From assembly GCF_023502395.1 (NCBI RefSeq), contig NZ_JAMFMB010000006.1, positions 62,001 through 126,000 on the forward strand: DNA of 64,000 bases, read 5' to 3'. Made by a program: the position numbers and the translations under genes. Source of the stretch: Ruegeria spongiae. Lineage in GTDB: Bacteria; Pseudomonadota; Alphaproteobacteria; Rhodobacterales; Rhodobacteraceae. Position 1 is the stretch's first letter. Each line of letters begins with the position of its first letter. Shown one piece after another: positions 60,925 to 64,000 of this stretch. Below the pieces are notes generated by a model that made no database searches, was not told the origin of the DNA, and saw nothing but the letters and a program-made list of their open reading frames with translations.

Positions 60925-60944
60925 TGGTATGACTAAACTAGTCA
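60925..60944. promoter_or_regulatory. Candidate GntR/FadR operator before the TRAP operon
   Basis: TGGTATGACTA (60925-60935) fits the FadR-subfamily consensus TNGTNNNACNA exactly. It overlaps a perfect palindrome TGACTA-aac-TAGTCA (60930-60944). It lies 59-78 bases before dctP and about 110-125 from the divergent GntR start. Confidence 0.55.
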
Positions 60945-61027
60945 GCCCCCCTTTTTCTGACAAGAAAATTGTGCATTTTTCTAAAATTTCGTAATTCTTA
61001 TTGTTTGGCGAAATTTTTGGGGTATTT

Positions 61028-61038
61028 TGATCCGACAA
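61028..61038. promoter_or_regulatory. Degenerate operator-like site before the GntR gene
   Basis: TGATCCGACAA is one base from the FadR-type consensus (third base A for G). It lies 13 bases before the GntR start. The longer string TTTGATCCGACAA resembles the site at 62732 upstream of the dehydratase gene. Autoregulation is inferred. Confidence 0.4.
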
Positions 61039-61051
61039 TTGGAACAAACTC

Positions 61052-61711
61052 ATGACCACATCCCCCTCGCTTCATGACACTCTGCGCGACCGCGTGGTAA
61101 ACGGAGAATTCGCGCCGGGCCAACGGCTTAGGCCGGAAGCGCTGCGCAAGGATTATGACTGCTCCGCCAGCGCGGTCCGCGAATCCCTGTTCCGCCTGTC
61201 CACCGTGGGCCTTGTCGATTTCCAGGAGCAGCGCGGTTTTCGTATCCCGCAGCGGTCACCCACCCTCCAGCATGATCTGACCCAATTCCGAATCCTTCTG
61301 GAATCCGAAGGCGCGTGCCGATCGGTCCGCAATGGCGGCGTCGCCTGGGAGGCCAGGCTGGCGGCGGCCCATCACAAACTGTCCCATATCGAAAGCCGGA
61401 TCGGCGATGATCGGGAGACATCAATGCTGCTGACGCTCTGGACCGAGGCAGAGCTGGAGTTCCACCAGACCCTGATCGAAGCCTGCGGGTCGGACATCCT
61501 CAAACAGACCCATGCCCGCATCTATCAGCAATTTCGCCAGCAAATGATCAGCAGCGACCGCGAGTTCGCCTATATCGCTGAAAATGTCGAAGAACATCGC
61601 AGCATTCTCGAAGCGGCGCTCGCTCATGACGAGGCGCTTCTCCGGCAGCGCATCCACGACCACCTGTCGCGCAATCTGCTTCCGAAGAATCCCGGCACCG
61701 CAGAGGCCTAG
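61052..61711 (+). CDS. GntR-family regulator with FCD domain
   Basis: A 219-residue FadR-subfamily regulator. The N-terminal winged HTH (residues 5-68) reads GQRLRPEALRKDYDCSASAVRESLFRLSTVGLVDFQEQRGFRIP. The FCD ligand domain follows, with TEAELEFHQTLIEACGS and VEEHRSILEAALAHDEAL holding conserved Asp/His-type metal positions. It is divergent from the TRAP operon and probably represses it and the dehydratase gene at 62765, released by a sugar acid. Confidence 0.92.
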   Translation: MTTSPSLHDTLRDRVVNGEFAPGQRLRPEALRKDYDCSASAVRESLFRLSTVGLVDFQEQRGFRIPQRSPTLQHDLTQFRILLESEGACRSVRNGGVAWEARLAAAHHKLSHIESRIGDDRETSMLLTLWTEAELEFHQTLIEACGSDILKQTHARIYQQFRQQMISSDREFAYIAENVEEHRSILEAALAHDEALLRQRIHDHLSRNLLPKNPGTAEA

Positions 61712-61723
61712 GTGCGAGGGCTG

Positions 61724-62623
61724 TCAGGGCGTGTCGGTTGCCACGCGCCCGTTCAGGTCCAGCAGTTCTTCGAACAGGCCCGAATGGTCACGGTCCGCAC
61801 CGTCCAGTTCCGCCACATAGCGCTGAAACCTGTCACGGATCGCGCGCGCACTCGGCAGGACAAGGTTCAGCCCCTCGGCCTCGGCCAGCGCGTTGTCCAG
61901 GTCTTTGACTTGCAGGCGCGATGGCCCGCCGGGGGTGAAATCGCGCGCGCTCATCCTTGCGCCATGCTGTTGCAGGATGGCGCTGTCGGCAAAGCCACCC
62001 TTCAGCGCGTCGCGCACCGCCGTTGCATCCGCACCACCCGCCTCAAGCAGCAATGTCGCCTCGGCCACCGCGCCGATGGTGATGGCAACGATGGTCTGAT
62101 TGGCCAGCTTCGCCAATTGTCCCGCGCCGGTCGGCCCCACATGCACGGGCCGGCCCAACGCCTGCAACACGGCGCGCGCACGGTCCAATATCTGAGGGGC
62201 ACCGCCAACCATGATCGCAAGGCTTGCCTGCTCGGCCCCGCGAGTTCCGCCCGAGACCGGCGCATCCAGTACCTCGACACCGATCTGCTGCAGGCCATCG
62301 GCCAGCGCGCGCGCCTCGTCCGGTTTGGTGCTGGACATGTCGACCCAGATCGCGCCCTGTTTCAGCGCGGCGCGCAGCCCCCCCTGCCCGGCAAGGTCCA
62401 GAACCGCGCGGCCATCGGACAGCATGCTGATCACCACATCCGCATCCGCCACCGCCTCGGCAGCAGAGGCCGCGACCCGCGCGCCGAACTCTGCCAGCGG
62501 GGCCGCCTTGTCCGCGCTGCGGTTCCAGACGGCGGTGTCGAACCCGGCGGCAAGCAGGTTCCGCGCCATCGGAAACCCCATCAACCCGGTCCCAAGCAAG
62601 GCGGTCCTGATCTTTGATTGCAT
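61724..62623 (-). CDS. 3-hydroxyisobutyrate-dehydrogenase-like protein, third copy
   Basis: A 299-residue beta-hydroxyacid dehydrogenase. [16 protein letters not shown] is the NAD motif, [14 protein letters not shown] the intact substrate loop, and [15 protein letters not shown] holds the catalytic Lys with KxxNQ. The ATG at 62623 follows a G-rich ribosome binding site (AAAGGGGACGGGAC). It is convergent with the GntR gene (12-base gap) and divergent from the dehydratase. It likely oxidises a hydroxyacid intermediate, such as tartronate semialdehyde chemistry in the reverse sense. Confidence 0.9.
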   Translation of the reverse strand: MQSKIRTALLGTGLMGFPMARNLLAAGFDTAVWNRSADKAAPLAEFGARVAASAAEAVADADVVISMLSDGRAVLDLAGQGGLRAALKQGAIWVDMSSTKPDEARALADGLQQIGVEVLDAPVSGGTRGAEQASLAIMVGGAPQILDRARAVLQALGRPVHVGPTGAGQLAKLANQTIVAITIGAVAEATLLLEAGGADATAVRDALKGGFADSAILQQHGARMSARDFTPGGPSRLQVKDLDNALAEAEGLNLVLPSARAIRDRFQRYVAELDGADRDHSGLFEELLDLNGRVATDTP

Positions 62624-62733
62624 GTCCCGTCCCCTTTTCCAGACCGTGCCAGCATCGACCCACACCCGCGCATGACCAAGTTCGCCCTTGCAGCCCGCCG
62701 CCACATCCTGTCTGATTGCGCTAACGTCTTATT

Positions 62734-62744
62734 TGGTCCGACAA
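62734..62744. promoter_or_regulatory. Candidate GntR/FadR operator before the dehydratase gene
   Basis: TGGTCCGACAA fits TNGTNNNACNA exactly. It lies 20 bases before the ATG at 62765, within the 141-base divergent gap. The wider TTTGGTCCGACAA nearly matches 61026-61038 before the GntR gene, which is the natural candidate to bind both. Confidence 0.55.
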
Positions 62745-62764
62745 AACTCATGGGAGAGGAAACC

Positions 62765-64000
62765 ATGCCGAAAGTAAAGCCCGAAGACCTGAGGTCGCGG
62801 CAATGGTTCATGAACCCCGAAAACCCCGAAATGACAGCGCTGTATCTGGAGCGATACCTGAATTACGGGCTTACGCGGGAAGAGTTGCAATCGGGCAAGC
62901 CGGTGATCGCCATCGCCCAGACCGGCAGCGATCTGAGCCCGTGCAACCGGCACCATCTGGAACTGACCAAGCGGGTGCGCGACGGGATCATCGCGGCGGG
63001 TGGCACGCCGCTGGAAGTGCCGGTGCATCCCATCCAGGAAACCGGCAAACGGCCCACGGCGATGCTGGACCGCAACCTCGCCTATCTGTCGCTGGTCGAG
63101 ACGCTGTTCGGCTACCCGATCGACGGGGTGGTGCTGAATATCGGTTGCGACAAGACCACACCCGCGCTGCTGATGGCGGCGGCAACGGTCAATGTACCCG
63201 CCATCGCGCTTAGCGTCGGGCCGATGCTGAACGGCTGGTATCAGGGCGAGCGCGCAGGCTCCGGCACGGTGATCTGGAAAGCACGCGAGAAGCTGGCCGC
63301 GGGTGAGATCGACGACACCGAATTCATGGAGATTGCCGCCGCCTCGGCCCCTTCGGTGGGATATTGCAACACCATGGGCACCGCGACGACGATGAACTCG
63401 CTGGCCGAGGCGCTGGGTATGCAGCTGCCCGGCGCGGCGGCGATCCCGGCGCCCTATCGCGAGCGCGGGCAGATCAGCTATGAGACCGGCAGACGGATCG
63501 TCGACATGGTCTGGGAAGATCTGCGACCCAGCGACATCATGACCCGTGCTGCTTTCGAAAATGCCATCGTCATCAACTCGGCCATCGGCGGGTCGACCAA
63601 TGCACCGATCCACCTGAACGGCATTGCGCGGCATCTGGGCGTGCCGCTGGATAATGACGACTGGCAGGCGGTGGGCCATCAGGTGCCGCTGCTGGTCAAC
63701 CTGCAACCCGCCGGAGAATATCTCGGCGAGGACTACCACCGTGCCGGTGGAGTCCCGGCAGTGATAGGCGAACTGCTTGCGGCCGGGCTGCTGCCCCATC
63801 CGGATGCGATCACCGCGAACGGGCAGAGCATGGATGACAATTGCCGAGCCGTGCGTTCGGGCAATGCAGATGTCATTCGCCCACTGGCGCAGGCCTTGAA
63901 GCCCGAGGCGGGGTTCATCAACCTCAAAGGCAACCTGTTCGACAGCGCGATCCTGAAAACCAGCGTGATCAGCCCGGAATTCCGCGCCCGCTACCTGTCA
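62765..64000 (+). CDS. IlvD/Edd-family sugar-acid dehydratase, 3' end outside window
   Basis: 412 codons are visible. The [Fe-S] cluster and Mg site motifs are DLSPCNRHH (Cys60), NIGCDKTTP (Cys128, with Lys130 as the carbamylated lysine) and [20 protein letters not shown] (Cys201). The sequence leans to the aldonic-acid dehydratases (L-arabonate/D-xylonate type), not to IlvD proper: it starts [22 protein letters not shown]. It would produce a 2-keto-3-deoxy acid, like the enolase-type dehydratase nearby. GGGAGAGGAAACC precedes the ATG. Confidence 0.9.
   Translation, partial: MPKVKPEDLRSRQWFMNPENPEMTALYLERYLNYGLTREELQSGKPVIAIAQTGSDLSPCNRHHLELTKRVRDGIIAAGGTPLEVPVHPIQETGKRPTAMLDRNLAYLSLVETLFGYPIDGVVLNIGCDKTTPALLMAAATVNVPAIALSVGPMLNGWYQGERAGSGTVIWKAREKLAAGEIDDTEFMEIAAASAPSVGYCNTMGTATTMNSLAEALGMQLPGAAAIPAPYRERGQISYETGRRIVDMVWEDLRPSDIMTRAAFENAIVINSAIGGSTNAPIHLNGIARHLGVPLDNDDWQAVGHQVPLLVNLQPAGEYLGEDYHRAGGVPAVIGELLAAGLLPHPDAITANGQSMDDNCRAVRSGNADVIRPLAQALKPEAGFINLKGNLFDSAILKTSVISPEFRARYLS

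Noticed and set aside
1-64000. CRISPR array, prophage or transposon
   Set aside because: No spaced direct repeats, integrase, transposase, terminase or terminal inverted repeat was seen. Gene content is metabolic throughout.

Overview
This is a GC-rich (roughly 60-65 % by eye) alphaproteobacterial chromosome segment. The marine Roseobacter group of Rhodobacteraceae (Ruegeria-like) is the best guess. The reasons are two TRAP transporter operons, a taurine/sulfoacetaldehyde cluster of the TauKLM-TauXY-Xsc-TauZ type, an alphaproteobacterial-style gatCA pair, DUF1127 and DUF2927 proteins, and type A RNase P RNA. I see no prophage, insertion sequence, CRISPR array or rRNA operon. The assignment rests on gene content only.

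Layout. 1-8.3 kb holds housekeeping and small genes: a histidinol-phosphatase-type IMPase cut by the window edge, an XRE regulator, a quinone oxidoreductase, a LysR regulator divergent from a DUF1127 protein, a Bax inhibitor-1 protein, two GNATs, a lipoprotein, a P-loop kinase-like protein, rpmG, a GYD protein and a DUF533 protein. 8.3-18.4 kb holds rnpB, an AmpD-like amidase, an Excalibur lipoprotein, gatA/gatC, an FAD oxidoreductase, a ceramidase-like membrane protein, an UlaG-like hydrolase overlapping a DoeA-like M24 protein, an NTF2-cyclase fusion, tadA and rluB. 18.5-25.1 kb is a tight run: a 29-residue membrane peptide, XpaC, TelA, a DUF2927 lipoprotein, SPFH-GYF, a zinc-ribbon membrane protein, a nitroreductase and dtd. 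Its centre resembles the Bacillus ydjG/ydjI envelope-stress genes combined with XpaC-TelA. 25.5-30.5 kb is a peptide-type ABC transporter operon closed by a strong terminator. 30.6-39.6 kb holds mixed metabolism genes and tRNA-Gly(TCC).

39.7-49.5 kb is a taurine dissimilation cluster behind a divergent LysR gene: TRAP transporter (tauKLM), universal stress protein, taurine dehydrogenase (tauXY), sulfoacetaldehyde acetyltransferase (xsc), a TauZ-type exporter and a cupin. Taurine is taken up, oxidised to sulfoacetaldehyde and cleaved to acetyl phosphate plus sulfite, and the sulfur product is exported. Phosphotransacetylase (pta) is not in the window.

49.6-64 kb is a probable sugar-acid catabolic region: a second TRAP transporter, an enolase-superfamily dehydratase, an IlvD/Edd dehydratase cut by the window end, three 3-hydroxyisobutyrate-dehydrogenase-like enzymes, a Gfo/Idh/MocA oxidoreductase, a TIM-barrel isomerase, a DMT permease and a GntR/FadR regulator. 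Sites fitting the FadR-type consensus lie before the TRAP operon and the dehydratase, with a near-match before the regulator. The last two genes of the minus-strand run are damaged: a zinc dehydrogenase has an in-frame TAA at codon 15, and a KduD-like SDR has lost its C-terminus and a glycine of its cofactor motif.
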